Assembly: GCA_903895725.1 (NCBI GenBank)
Contig: CAITUV010000073.1
Coordinates: 62,001 to 126,000, forward strand
Reading direction: 5' to 3'
DNA from: an uncultured Myxococcales bacterium
GTDB lineage: Bacteria > Myxococcota_A > UBA9042 > CAIXZC01
Length of the DNA: 64,000 bases
Part shown: piece after piece, positions 34,365 to 43,700 of the stretch
Layout of the letters: each line of letters begins with the position of its first letter
Position numbering within the stretch: the stretch's first letter is position 1
Made by a program: the position numbers and the translations under genes
The notes under the pieces: generated by a model
The model's database searches: none
What the model saw: the letters and a program-made list of their open reading frames with translations, nothing else
What the model was told of the DNA's origin: nothing

Positions 34365-34748
34365 ATGGACGTTCTCAAGGAAGTCGGAATGGAAAGCATG
34401 AAGAAGGATCTTCCCGAGATTCGGTACGGGGACACGGTCCGCGTGTTCGTGAAGATCGTCGAGGAAGCACTCTCGAAGAAGGACAAGCCGCGCGTGCGTC
34501 CGCAGATGTTCGAGGGGACGGTCATCCGCCGGAAGAACGCCGGGATCGCCTCCACGTTCACCGTGCGCAAGGTTTCCTACGGCGTGGGTGTCGAGCGCGT
34601 GTTCCCGCTCTTCTCCCCCCGGATCGAGAAGGTCGAGGTCGTCAAGCACAACAAGGTGCGTCGCGCCCGGCTGTACTACCTGCGGTCCCTCCGTGGCAAG
34701 GCTGCCCGGCTCCGCGAGGTTCGTGCGGATTTCGACCAGGCTGAATGA
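34365..34748 (+). CDS. rplS: 50S ribosomal protein L19
   Basis: 127 aa, with the L19 signatures GDTVRVFVKIVE, QMFEGTVIRRKNAGIASTFTVRK and FPLFSPRIEKVEVV. The ATG at 34365 has GAGGAGG upstream. Its stop overlaps the rnhB ATG as ATGA. Confidence 0.98.
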   Translation: MDVLKEVGMESMKKDLPEIRYGDTVRVFVKIVEEALSKKDKPRVRPQMFEGTVIRRKNAGIASTFTVRKVSYGVGVERVFPLFSPRIEKVEVVKHNKVRRARLYYLRSLRGKAARLREVRADFDQAE

Positions 34749-35374
34749 GCCTGCTGTTCCCGCAGCATCGAGTTCCCCCAGGAGAGATTGAGCGCCACCT
34801 GGCCCGCCAGGGTACCCTCCGTCTGCTAGGCGTGGACGAGGCAGGACGGGGTGCGTTGTGCGGTCCCGTGGTTGCCGCCGCCGTGGCGCTCCCCCCCGGT
34901 ACCGACATCCCGGGCCTGGACGATTCCAAGAAGCTTTCTGCCGCGCAGCGCGAAGCCCTGGCCCCCCAGATACGGGCCGTTGCCCTGGCTCTGGCCGTGG
35001 GGGAGGCCTCGGCCGAGGAGGTCGACCGGCTCAACGTGGTGGGTGCCACCTTCCTGGCCATGCGCCGGGCCATCGAGCAGGCCGTCGCCGCGCTCGAGGT
35101 CCCTCCCGCACTCGTGATCGTGGACGGCCCCCTGGCCATCACCGGTCTTGCGCTGCCCCAGAAACCGGTCGTCAAGGGGGACAGCCGCTCGACCCACATC
35201 GCCGCCGCCTCCATCATCGCCAAGACCGTTCGAGATGCCCGCATGGACGATCTGGACCGGGTTTTCCCCGGCTACGGCCTTGCCACGCACAAAGGATACG
35301 GGACCGCCCGCCACAAGGCCGCAATCCAACAGCTCGGCCTCAGCCCCGAGCACCGCAAGACCTTTTGCGACTGA
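34745..35374 (+). CDS. rnhB: ribonuclease HII
   Basis: This 209-aa enzyme removes ribonucleotides and RNA from RNA-DNA duplexes. The metal-binding GVDEAGRG (Asp31, Glu32), LDDSKKLS, VIVDGP (Asp127) and VVKGDSRSTHIAAASIIAK motifs are complete. The ATG is coupled to the rplS stop. Confidence 0.97.
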   Translation: MSLLFPQHRVPPGEIERHLARQGTLRLLGVDEAGRGALCGPVVAAAVALPPGTDIPGLDDSKKLSAAQREALAPQIRAVALALAVGEASAEEVDRLNVVGATFLAMRRAIEQAVAALEVPPALVIVDGPLAITGLALPQKPVVKGDSRSTHIAAASIIAKTVRDARMDDLDRVFPGYGLATHKGYGTARHKAAIQQLGLSPEHRKTFCD

Positions 35375-35474
35375 TTCCCGCGCGATTCGGCGGCTCATGA
35401 CGATAACCGGATCGGGAGGGACGCCCGCCCGCAACGCGGGAGGAGCCCGCCCTCAAACGACATCGGAGGCCGGC

Positions 35475-36008
35475 ATGGACAGGACAGAAAACGGGAATGC
35501 GGGTGGGCTCCGGGCCGGGAACGGGACGGTGGGCGAAAGTCAGACCCCTCGCTCAGTGAACCCCGAACGTGCTGAGCCGGACGCAGGGGACGGCCACGGC
35601 GGCAAACCCCGAGACCCGAGAAGGATCCTCGGCAGTTGCGCCGAGGACGTGGCTGCCGGTCTGCTGCTGGAGGCCGGCTACACGGTGCTCGACCGCAACT
35701 GGCGCTACGGAATGGTGGGAGAGCTGGACATCGTCTGCCGCAGGGGCGACCTGCTGGTGTTCGTGGAGGTGCGCTCCTCGGCGACCGGTTACCTGCGCTC
35801 TCCGTCGCTGACCGTGAACGGGACCAAGCAGGCCCAGGTGATCCGCGTGGCCCGCTGCTACATGGCCCGGCCGTGGCTTCGAGATCTCGGCTGCCGGTTC
35901 GACGTGGTGGCCGTGGAGTTCCGGGACGGCCTGCTGACCCGGACCGAGTGGATCGAGGATGCCTTCCGCCCCCAGTCCACGGTCAGAGCTCAGATCTACC
36001 AGGGGTAG
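35475..36008 (+). CDS. YraN-family (UPF0102) nuclease-fold protein
   Basis: A 177-aa protein whose C-terminal 120 residues match the YraN/UPF0102 family: GYTVLDRNWRYGMVGELDIV, then LVFVEVRSS. This is the E-x-D and E-x-K/R layout of an endonuclease-like fold. Its biological substrate is unknown. The first 50 residues are Gly/Asn-rich and not conserved. The ATG at 35475 has GGAGG upstream; an in-frame ATG at 35397 does not. It follows rnhB as in many genomes. Confidence 0.88.
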   Translation: MDRTENGNAGGLRAGNGTVGESQTPRSVNPERAEPDAGDGHGGKPRDPRRILGSCAEDVAAGLLLEAGYTVLDRNWRYGMVGELDIVCRRGDLLVFVEVRSSATGYLRSPSLTVNGTKQAQVIRVARCYMARPWLRDLGCRFDVVAVEFRDGLLTRTEWIEDAFRPQSTVRAQIYQG

Positions 36009-36102
36009 TCGGGGCTCCGGAGTATCGCCGTTGCGCTCGCTCCGCTCTGGACGGGCACGGGCCTTCGCTGGTACGCTCGGCCGGAGAGAGGAGGCCAGGA
36101 CC

Positions 36103-37083
36103 ATGAAGTCACTCCGGTTGTTTGCTCTGGTTGCGTCTCTGGTCGTCGGGGGGGCTGCGACTCCCCTGGCCGCTGAACCGCCGGTTGCGGAATCCGGCTG
36201 GGCGGGGGTCTTGCTGATTCCCTGGGGCTCGGGAGGCGACATGCTCGCCCGGGTCGACGGGAACGAGTCCAATCCCGAAGGTCCCATGAGCTTCGTGCCG
36301 CTTCCCGATGGAAGCGTGTGGGTTCTGGACCAGCTCTCGGAGCGGGTCGTGAGGTTCGCCCCGGACGGCACGGTGGCGCAATCCGTTCCGGTGGAGGGAA
36401 CGGCCTGGCAGGATCTGGACGTTCTCGGTGAGCGGGTCTACCTGCTCGACCGCCTGGTCCGCCGCGTCGTGAAGGTCGTCGACCTTCGGACCGGGGCGAG
36501 CCGGGAGGAAGGCATCGAGGGTCCGGGAATTGCCGAGGGGGGCGGCGTGACCGCAATGTTTGCCCGGCCGGATGGGGTGTGGCTGGAGTACGCGCACGGC
36601 AACCTGGTTCGGGTCGTCGGAGCCGACGGCGGACCGGGCGATCGGGCCGTGTCCCCCGGCCGCCCGGTTTCACGTGCCGGGACGTCGGGAGGGGCCGAGC
36701 TGGTCCGGGCGCGTCTCGATCGGCCGTCCCATGGAGCGGTGCTCGAGCTGGTGGACGGGGCGGGCAGCGTGCTTCGAAGCCGCACCGTTCCCCTCGGGGC
36801 TGGCCTACACCGAATCGCCTGGGTGGAGGGGGACGGGCTCGGAGGGCTGGTGGCCGCGTTCCACGTGTCCCGGTTCTCCCCGGACGGGAGGACGCTCGAG
36901 TCGGAGCACGTGGAGGGAATCCGACTGGGCGGGAACGGGGAGATCGCAGCGACCTTCTCCTCCCCGTTCTGCATCCGCGCAACCGAGCAGTTCCGGGAGC
37001 TCAAGCTCGCCTCCGACGGCTCCCTGTGGCAGATGGCGTTTGCCGACGACGGCGTCGTCTTTGTCCAGTGGAGGAAGCCATGA
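36103..37083 (+). CDS. exported beta-propeller protein
   Basis: A 326-aa protein with a signal peptide (MKSLRLFALVASLVVGG, cleaved near AAEP) and NHL-like beta-propeller blades (VPLPDGSVWVLDQLSERVVR, VYLLDRLVRRVVKVVDL and others). The start at 36103 has GGAGG upstream. Its stop overlaps the next gene's ATG, so it is probably co-translated with the NlpC/P60-like Cys-repeat protein and may be its partner. I do not recognise a specific family. Confidence 0.78.
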   Translation: MKSLRLFALVASLVVGGAATPLAAEPPVAESGWAGVLLIPWGSGGDMLARVDGNESNPEGPMSFVPLPDGSVWVLDQLSERVVRFAPDGTVAQSVPVEGTAWQDLDVLGERVYLLDRLVRRVVKVVDLRTGASREEGIEGPGIAEGGGVTAMFARPDGVWLEYAHGNLVRVVGADGGPGDRAVSPGRPVSRAGTSGGAELVRARLDRPSHGAVLELVDGAGSVLRSRTVPLGAGLHRIAWVEGDGLGGLVAAFHVSRFSPDGRTLESEHVEGIRLGGNGEIAATFSSPFCIRATEQFRELKLASDGSLWQMAFADDGVVFVQWRKP

Positions 37084-40000
37084 GAAAGAACCTCTCGACG
37101 GCCGCCTCCCTGATCCTGCTCCTGCTAACGTGGTCCGCCCCGGCCGGGGCCGAGCCCCCGTGGGAGACTCGAGAGAACATCGTCTGCCGGGCCCAGTCCG
37201 GGGTCGGCTTCTCCTATTGGTACGCCAAGTCGTGCTGGTGCGGGATCTTCTGCTCTCCCAACTTCGACTGCGACCCGGGCGGGTGCTCCGGGAGCTGTCC
37301 CGACAACTGCAACCACTGGGGGGCCTTCGGCGCCGATTGCTCCGGCTTCGTCAACAAGGTCTGGCAGGTCCCCGGTCCCGTATCCCTGTGGGACACGTGC
37401 AGCCACGGTCCGTATGTGGCCAAGTCGTACACCGAATCGTCGACCCACTGGGACTGGATTCCCAGGGAGCAGCTCATCAAAGGGGACGCTCTCGGCTCGG
37501 CCGGCCACGTCGTGCTGTACGAGGGAGGAGATCCCTGGGGCTCCATGTGGCTCTACGAGGCCATGGGGTGCGTCAAGGGGATCGTCCATGGGCTCAGGCC
37601 TCTGTCCAACGACTACAGCGGGGCCAGGCGGCACAACATCAAGGGGAATTGCGACCCGTACTGCGAGGGAAACATTATCCACGACGAGAACTGCAACGCC
37701 GGTGACTGCGGTGTCTTCGGCAGCTCGTGCGTGGACGATGTCCTCGGCGTCCGCTGCGTCTTCTACATGTGCCCGGCCATCGGCAGCAAGACGGTCTGTC
37801 TGACCGACACCAAGATCGGACAGTGCACCAACGGGGCCATCCAGGAGGTCGGGGACTGCGGCGTGTACGGCTGCTACTGCTCGACCGCGGGGGGCACGGA
37901 GCCCCACTGCGTGCTGTCGCTTTGCGTGGATTCCCCCAACCAGATTCCGTACGAGCACGACATCTGCTACATGGGCGAGATGTACCATTGCGATGCGGCC
38001 GGCGGGTTGGCCAAGAAGCCGTGCGGTGCAGGCAAGGCCTGCGTCGACAAGCCGACTCCGCACTGCGAGGCCAGCAACAACCCGTGCCCTCCGTCCGGGG
38101 AGGCGGACATCTGCCTGGATGACGCTACGATTGCGCACTGCAAGGATGGAAACGTGGTCAGCTCCGGCAGCTGCGCCGCCTACGGAGCCTACTGCCACGA
38201 CGATGCGCTGGGGCCCCGGTGTGTATTCTGGATGTGCCCGCCGGTCGGAACCAAGACGGTCTGCCTGACGGAAAACAAGATTGCAGAGTGCACCAACGGA
38301 GCGGTCCAGGAGACGGGAGACTGCGGTGTGTACGGATGCTGGTGCTCCACCGCCGGCGGGACCGAGCCGCATTGCGTGTTGTCGGTATGCGTGGCTTCTC
38401 CCAACGACATTCCATGGGAGCACGACATCTGCTTCGAGAAAGAAAGGTACCACTGCGACGCATCGGGCGGAATCGCCAAGGTACCCTGCCCCTCGGGCCA
38501 GGTCTGCGTGGACGAGCCCACACCGCATTGCGAGAGCGCCCTGGGGCCGAACACCTGCCCTCCCTCCGGGGAGGCGGACATCTGCCTGGACGACGGGACC
38601 ATCGCCCACTGCAAGGGGGGCAAGGTCACCAGCAGCGGCAGCTGCGCCATGTACGGGGCCTACTGCGTGAACGACTCGCTGGGGGCCCGCTGCGTGTTCT
38701 ACATGTGCCCGCCCATGGGGCACAAGACCATCTGTCTGGATGACCACCAGGTTGCGGATTGCGACAACGGGGCGCTGAAGGTGACCGGAGACTGCAGCGT
38801 GTACGGCTGCTGGTGCTCCATGGCCGGCGGTACCGAGGGGCACTGCGTGCTTGCTGTCTGCGTGGAATCGCCGGACGACATTCCGGTCGCTCACGACATC
38901 TGCTTCGACGGCAAACGGTGGCATTGCGACGCGGCCGGCATGGCCCAGGAGGTACCCAAGACCGCGGAGTCCTGCAACGGCTTCGACGACGACTGCAACG
39001 GGTCGGTAGACGAAGGGTATGACCTGGGGGCGGCCTGCTCCGCCGGCCAGGGCCCCTGCCAGGCCAACGGAAAGAAGGTGTGCTCCGTCAACGGGACCGG
39101 AACGGCCTGCGATGCGGAGCCGCTGCCCGGCACGCCGGAGCTGTGCAACCAGCAGGACGACGACTGCAACGGGGAGATCGACGAGACCTTCTCACTCGGG
39201 GCCCCCTGCGTGGCAGGCCAGGGCGGTTGTGCCACCGCCGGGGTGACCGTCTGCGCACCGGACGGCAAGGGGGTAGCCTGCGATGCCCTCCTGCCTGAGC
39301 CGGGACCCGAGGCATGCAACGGCCTGGACGACGACTGCAACGGGGAGGTGGACGAAGGGTTCGGGACGGGGGTGGAGTGCACCGTCGGCGAAGGGGCATG
39401 TCTGTCCACCGGAGCGGTCCAGTGCCTTCCCGACGGAACCGGAGCCGAGTGCTCCGCCGAGGAGACCTCCTGCGACGATGGGAACCCGTGCACCGACGAC
39501 TACTGCTCGCCTGCGAGCGGATGCGTCAACGATCCCAAGGTCTCCTGCTGTGCTTCGGACGGAGATTGTCTGGCCGGAACCCACTGCGTCGAGGGCACTT
39601 GCGTGTGCGGAGAGACGCTCGTGGCCACCTGCGACGGCGACAAGGTGGTCCTCGTGGACGAGTGCGGAACCGTGGCCGAAGTGAAGCAGGTGTGCGAGAA
39701 CGGGTGTGCGGCGGCCAAGTGCTGTCCGGCTGGAACGCACCCCGAAGAGGGAGAGTGCAAGCCGACAACGTCCACACCGGACGACCCCTTGGCGGCGGAT
39801 GAGCCGGCGGCCGACGTCGTGGGCGAGGATGCATCCGGCCCGGATTCCGCGTCGGTCGATGGCACCGCCGGCGACGGCGCATCGGGGGATGTCGCCTCAT
39901 CAACCGATGCTGGCGGGGATTCCTCCCCCATCAAGCTCCCGGTCGACGAAGGGAGCACGGGGCGCAAGACGGGCGGGTGCGCAGCGGGCGGTTCCTTTGC

Positions 40001-40109
40001 GGCCTCCGCCGGGTCCACGGCTGCACTCCTGCCTGCCGCCGCACTGCTGCTGGTTCTTGCAGCACTTGCCAGGATGCGTTTCCGCCGTCAAGCCACGTCA
40101 CGCGAATGA
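37080..40109 (+). CDS. NlpC/P60-like domain fused to Cys repeats with sorting-type tail
   Basis: A 1009-aa exported protein with a signal peptide (1-24). An NlpC/P60- or CHAP-like domain spans residues 36-170, with the likely nucleophile Cys87 in GADCSGFVNKVW and His143 in SAGHVVLYEG. It is Cys-rich itself, unusual for this fold. Three near-identical Cys modules of about 155 residues follow (about 207-625). Three MopE-type CNG.DDDCNG..DEG motifs come next (650-760), then CDDGNPCTDDYC, an acidic Ala/Asp linker (900-955) and a tail with GGC (965-967), a hydrophobic helix and RFRRQ. The tail resembles MYXO-CTERM. The ATG overlaps the propeller stop, with GGAGG upstream. Peptidoglycan cleavage is inferred from the two catalytic residues only. 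Confidence 0.8.
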   Translation: MRKNLSTAASLILLLLTWSAPAGAEPPWETRENIVCRAQSGVGFSYWYAKSCWCGIFCSPNFDCDPGGCSGSCPDNCNHWGAFGADCSGFVNKVWQVPGPVSLWDTCSHGPYVAKSYTESSTHWDWIPREQLIKGDALGSAGHVVLYEGGDPWGSMWLYEAMGCVKGIVHGLRPLSNDYSGARRHNIKGNCDPYCEGNIIHDENCNAGDCGVFGSSCVDDVLGVRCVFYMCPAIGSKTVCLTDTKIGQCTNGAIQEVGDCGVYGCYCSTAGGTEPHCVLSLCVDSPNQIPYEHDICYMGEMYHCDAAGGLAKKPCGAGKACVDKPTPHCEASNNPCPPSGEADICLDDATIAHCKDGNVVSSGSCAAYGAYCHDDALGPRCVFWMCPPVGTKTVCLTENKIAECTNGAVQETGDCGVYGCWCSTAGGTEPHCVLSVCVASPNDIPWEHDICFEKERYHCDASGGIAKVPCPSGQVCVDEPTPHCESALGPNTCPPSGEADICLDDGTIAHCKGGKVTSSGSCAMYGAYCVNDSLGARCVFYMCPPMGHKTICLDDHQVADCDNGALKVTGDCSVYGCWCSMAGGTEGHCVLAVCVESPDDIPVAHDICFDGKRWHCDAAGMAQEVPKTAESCNGFDDDCNGSVDEGYDLGAACSAGQGPCQANGKKVCSVNGTGTACDAEPLPGTPELCNQQDDDCNGEIDETFSLGAPCVAGQGGCATAGVTVCAPDGKGVACDALLPEPGPEACNGLDDDCNGEVDEGFGTGVECTVGEGACLSTGAVQCLPDGTGAECSAEETSCDDGNPCTDDYCSPASGCVNDPKVSCCASDGDCLAGTHCVEGTCVCGETLVATCDGDKVVLVDECGTVAEVKQVCENGCAAAKCCPAGTHPEEGECKPTTSTPDDPLAADEPAADVVGEDASGPDSASVDGTAGDGASGDVASSTDAGGDSSPIKLPVDEGSTGRKTGGCAAGGSFAASAGSTAALLPAAALLLVLAALARMRFRRQATSRE
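37699..38950 (+). repeat. three internal direct repeats of about 465 bp
   Basis: Units begin near 37699, 38160 and 38632. Each encodes GsCa.YGaYC, RCVF.MCPP, TVCLT..KI..CTNGA, DCGVYGCWCS.AGGTE.HCVL and CPPSGEADICLDD, the last weaker in unit three. Similarity at protein level is very high. Confidence 0.85.
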
Positions 40110-40158
40110 GGCGTGGCTCACGCCACGTCGCAGTGAGCCGCCGACGAGAGTAACGCAG
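40103..40158. repeat. 56-bp intergenic element, copy A
   Basis: Copy A differs from copy B (40221-40276) at only three positions. It contains the hairpin CGTGGC-tcac-GCCACG. It begins inside the stop region of the preceding gene, whose final CCACGTC bases extend the dyad. It could act as a terminator or belong to a dispersed repeat family. Confidence 0.9.
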
Positions 40159-40220
40159 TCGGAGTGGGTCCGGAATCTGAGGCCCGATGCGGGGTCATAT
40201 GCAAGGCACGACCGAGGGGG

Positions 40221-40276
40221 CGAATGAGGCGTGGCTCAAGCCACGTCGCAGTGAGCCGCCGACTGGAGTAACGCAG
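40221..40276. repeat. 56-bp intergenic element, copy B
   Basis: Second copy in the same orientation, 118 bp downstream of the start of copy A, with hairpin CGTGGC-tcaa-GCCACG. It ends 27 bp short of the stop of the converging small lipoprotein. The spacer between copies (40159-40220) holds no gene. Confidence 0.9.
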
Positions 40277-40302
40277 CAGATGGCCCCGAAGCGGGCCTCA
40301 GA

Positions 40303-40683
40303 TCAGAGGGCGCCCTTCTTGACGCAGAGCTTGAGACAAGTGGTAGTGCCGTCTTCGTTCTTCACGCAGTCGAGCGCGAATTCCTTGCACACGCCGTCCT
40401 CGGGGCAGTCATCGTCTTTGAGGCAGACCTCAGAGCAGAAGCCTGACTGGCCCTGGACGCTGACGCAATAGCCGTCCGGGCACTGGGGCTGCTTGATGAC
40501 GCAGTTGTTGGCCTTCTTGATCTGGACGATCTCGGGCGAGTCATCCGAGGCAATCACACACTGGTCCTTCTGGGTCGGAGGGAATCCGCACGACTCGTAC
40601 GGCTCCTGCGGCAGGCAGCCGGTAAACGCACCGAGGACAATCAGCAGCAAAGGCAACAGGAGCCGTCGGTTGGTCGCTATCAT
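40303..40683 (-). CDS. small Cys-rich lipoprotein
   Basis: A 126-aa lipoprotein with a signal ending in a lipobox (GAFTGC). The mature part has twelve or so Cys in the pattern QCVIASDD, NNCVIKQPQCPDGYC, FCSEVCLKDDDCPEDGVCKE and CLKLC. The CxxDxDCP motif matches the larger Cys-rich lipoproteins next to it. It has its own promoter. Function unknown. Confidence 0.82.
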   Translation of the reverse strand: MIATNRRLLLPLLLIVLGAFTGCLPQEPYESCGFPPTQKDQCVIASDDSPEIVQIKKANNCVIKQPQCPDGYCVSVQGQSGFCSEVCLKDDDCPEDGVCKEFALDCVKNEDGTTTCLKLCVKKGAL

Positions 40684-40712
40684 CTGCGCATCCTCTCAAG
40701 CAAACTGAAACA

Positions 40713-40741
40713 CTTGTACCATGCGGAGGCGGGGCAGTCAA
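40713..40741 (-). promoter_or_regulatory. promoter of the small Cys-rich lipoprotein
   Basis: On the minus strand TTGACT (40736-40741), 17 bases, TACAAG (40713-40718), 30 bases before the ATG at 40683. Confidence 0.6.
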
Positions 40742-40756
40742 CCGCAGAGGCAGCGG

Positions 40757-43700
40757 CTAGAGGCAGGCCAACTTGCACTCGTCCAGGGTCTTGAAGAAGA
40801 AGGCGCAGTCATTGCCGCAGGAGCAGCCGGACACGGTGACGCACTGGTTTCCGTCGAAGACGACTCCGAGGACGGCAGCGCAGGCGCCGTAGCCCTTGGG
40901 GTCGAGCTTGACGCACGCAGGCTTGCACTGGCCTTCGTAGTCCATGCTGACCCCTGCCTTGTCGAGCTCGCATGCGTTGTTGTAGGTCTTGCCGTCGCAG
41001 CCGCACACGGGCTTGAAGATGAGCGGGCACATCACGGGGAGTGCGGTGCACGTGCCCATGTTGTCGGCCCAGTCACACTGGCCGGCGGGGAACTTGCAGA
41101 ACAGGCCCGCATTGCAGGCGAGGCCCATGAAACCGCCGCACTTGGAGCCGGCGCATCCCTCGTCGATCTGGCCGTCGCAGTCGTTGTCCTTGCCGTCGGC
41201 GCAGACTTCGGGAACGCAGGCGGGCTTGCATTCGCCCTTGTACTGAAGAGACTGGCCTGCTGCCTGCATGTCGCACTCGTTTCCGTAAGTCTTGTTGTCG
41301 CAGCCGCAGACCGGTGCCCACAGGTCGAAGCAGCCCTGCGGGACGGCGGTGCAGGTACCCGACTTGGCATTGGTGCACTGGCCGTCGGGCCAGCGGCAGT
41401 AGGAGCCTGCCGGGCACATCTCGTTGGTCCAGCACTGGAGCTGGCCGCAGCCTGGGATGGGGTCGTGCGCGCACTTGCCGGTTGCCGCGTCGCAGTAGTC
41501 CTTGGTGCAGTCGTCGTCATCGAGACAGTCGACGTCGCTGTTGCATTGGGGCTTGGCCAGGCAGTCATCCGGGCAGGAGCACTTGTTCTCTCCCAGGCCG
41601 CAGATACCGTCACCGCACTTGACGCAGACGTAGCAGAGGCACTTGGGGCAGCTGCAGGTGAACCCGACGCAATTGGGATCGGCCGGGTCGCAGTTGACCG
41701 GGACCTCGTCGCAGTCCCAGGCGGGGGTGAGGCCGGGGCAGCACTGGTTGTCGTTGTCCGAGCTGCCGATATAGGTCTTCCCCTCTGGGAGGCAGTTGGT
41801 GGTGCACTCCTGCGCATCGGGCGGGATGACCCCGCACTTCTCGACGCACTTGCCGGCATCGCACTGCCAGAAGTTGCCGCACATGGGGCACATGAGAGGG
41901 CAGGGCTGTGCGAAGTTGTTTCCATAGAGCTTGTAGCAGTCGCAGGTGGCAGCGCACTCCCCACCGGCCTTGCACTCACCCGGGTAGTTGATGGACATCC
42001 CGGCCGATGCGGCCTCGCACGAGTTGCCGTAGGTCTTGCCGTCGCAGCCGCAGACGGGGGAGTAGATCGCGGGGCAGAAGCCGCCGGGGAGCGCGACGCA
42101 GGAACCCGAGCCGCCACACTGTCCGTCCGGGGTCTTGCAGTACTGGCCTGCCGGGCAGGCAAGCCCGTTGGGGCCGCACGGAGTTCCGCATTCCGGGTTC
42201 TTGTCGTGCAGGCAGATTCCGGCGACGCACTTGTCGATGGTGCACTTGTCGAAGTCGTCGCAATCGGTCGACGTGACACACGGAGGCGGGACTTCCTTGC
42301 AGTCCGCCGGGCAGTTGCAGACGTTTTCCGGCTCCTTGCAGACTCCGTCGCCGCACTTGGTGCAGAAGAAGGCCCCGTCACAGCTCATACAGGCGACGTT
42401 CCCCGCGGGGTCGATGTTGGACTTGTCGCAGGGGATTGCCACCAGCCCAAGGCAGCACTGGGGCGAGTCGGGGACCACGGCACCGCTGCCCCCCTCGGGG
42501 ATGCACTTCGGATCGCACCCGTTGTCCACGACGCCGTCGCAGTCATCGTCGAGGCCGTTGCCGCAGATCTCGGGCTGGCAGACGACCGAGCACTCCATGG
42601 CCTCGGGCGGAATGACGCCGCACTCCTCGACGCACTTGCCCTCGACGCACTGCCAGTACATGCCGCAGTTCATGCACTTGAGGGGGCAGACGCCCTCGAA
42701 CTTGGTCCCAAATTTCTTGTAGCAGTCGCACAGTTGGGTGCACTCGAGCTCTGGATTGCACTCCCCCTGGTGGAGGATGGATTGGCCGGCACTGGCGGCC
42801 TCGCAATCGTTGCCGTAGGTCTTGCCGTCGCAGCCGCAGACCGGCTTGTAGATCATGTCGCAGGCCTGGGGCATGGGGGCGCACAGCCCCTTGCCGCCGC
42901 AGGCGCCTTCCGGAGTCTGGCAGAACTCGCCCTTGGCGCACGGAGCAAGCCCGGGCCCACAGTTTCCGCCCCCGCAGGCAGGGTCCATCTCGTGGATGCA
43001 CTTGCCTTCGAGGCAGAGGTCGAGGGTGCACTTGTCGTCGTCCACGCAGTCCATGTCGGTGGCGCAGACCGTGCAGGTCTCGTCGATCTGGCCGTCGCAG
43101 TCGTTGTCGAGCTTGTCACACAGCTCGGGGGCACCGGGGTGGACGGCGGGATTCTGGTCGTCGCAGTCCCCTTCCGTGACCGTGAAGCCGTCACCGTCGA
43201 GGTCCTTGTCGATGCACTCGGGCAGGACTGAATCGCCAATGCACTTCCCCTTGAGGCAGTAGTCGTCGAGGGTGCAGGGATCCTGATCGTCGCAAACGGT
43301 CCCGTCGGGCATGTTGAGGCACGGATCGTCCGGCGGCTGACATTCGGGCGACGTCTTGGGACCGGCCAGGCACTTGCCGCCAATGCACTGGTCTCCCTCG
43401 GTGCACGGGTCAAGGTCCTCGCATGCGGTTCCGTCGGGAACCGGCATGGACTTGCACTCGCCGGCCGCGCACCAGGCGGAAGTGCAGGGGTTGGCATCTT
43501 CGCACTCGGCGTCCGTGCCGCAGTCGACGCAGATCTGCTTCTCCTCGTCGCAGTTGCCCGAAGCGCAGTCGCCGTCGGCCATGCATTCGACGCAGTAGTT
43601 GTTGACCGGATCGCAGACCCCCTTGCCGCAGTGCTCGTCGCTGACACACGAGACGCAGGCGTTCATGCCGACCAGGCAGTGCTTGCCGGACGGGCAGTCC

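Noticed and set aside
37125..38924. 599-aa open frame opposite the NlpC/P60-like gene
   Set aside because: Antisense shadow; the repeats it shows are those of the true gene read backwards.
37080..40109. Cys modules considered as EGF domains
   Set aside because: Cys spacing (GDCGVYGCWCS, RCVFYMCPP) does not match the six-Cys EGF pattern.
40721..43231. 836-aa open frame opposite the Kazal lipoprotein
   Set aside because: Same artefact. The minus-strand gene has lipobox, Kazal and MopE-like motifs and a GGAGG site.
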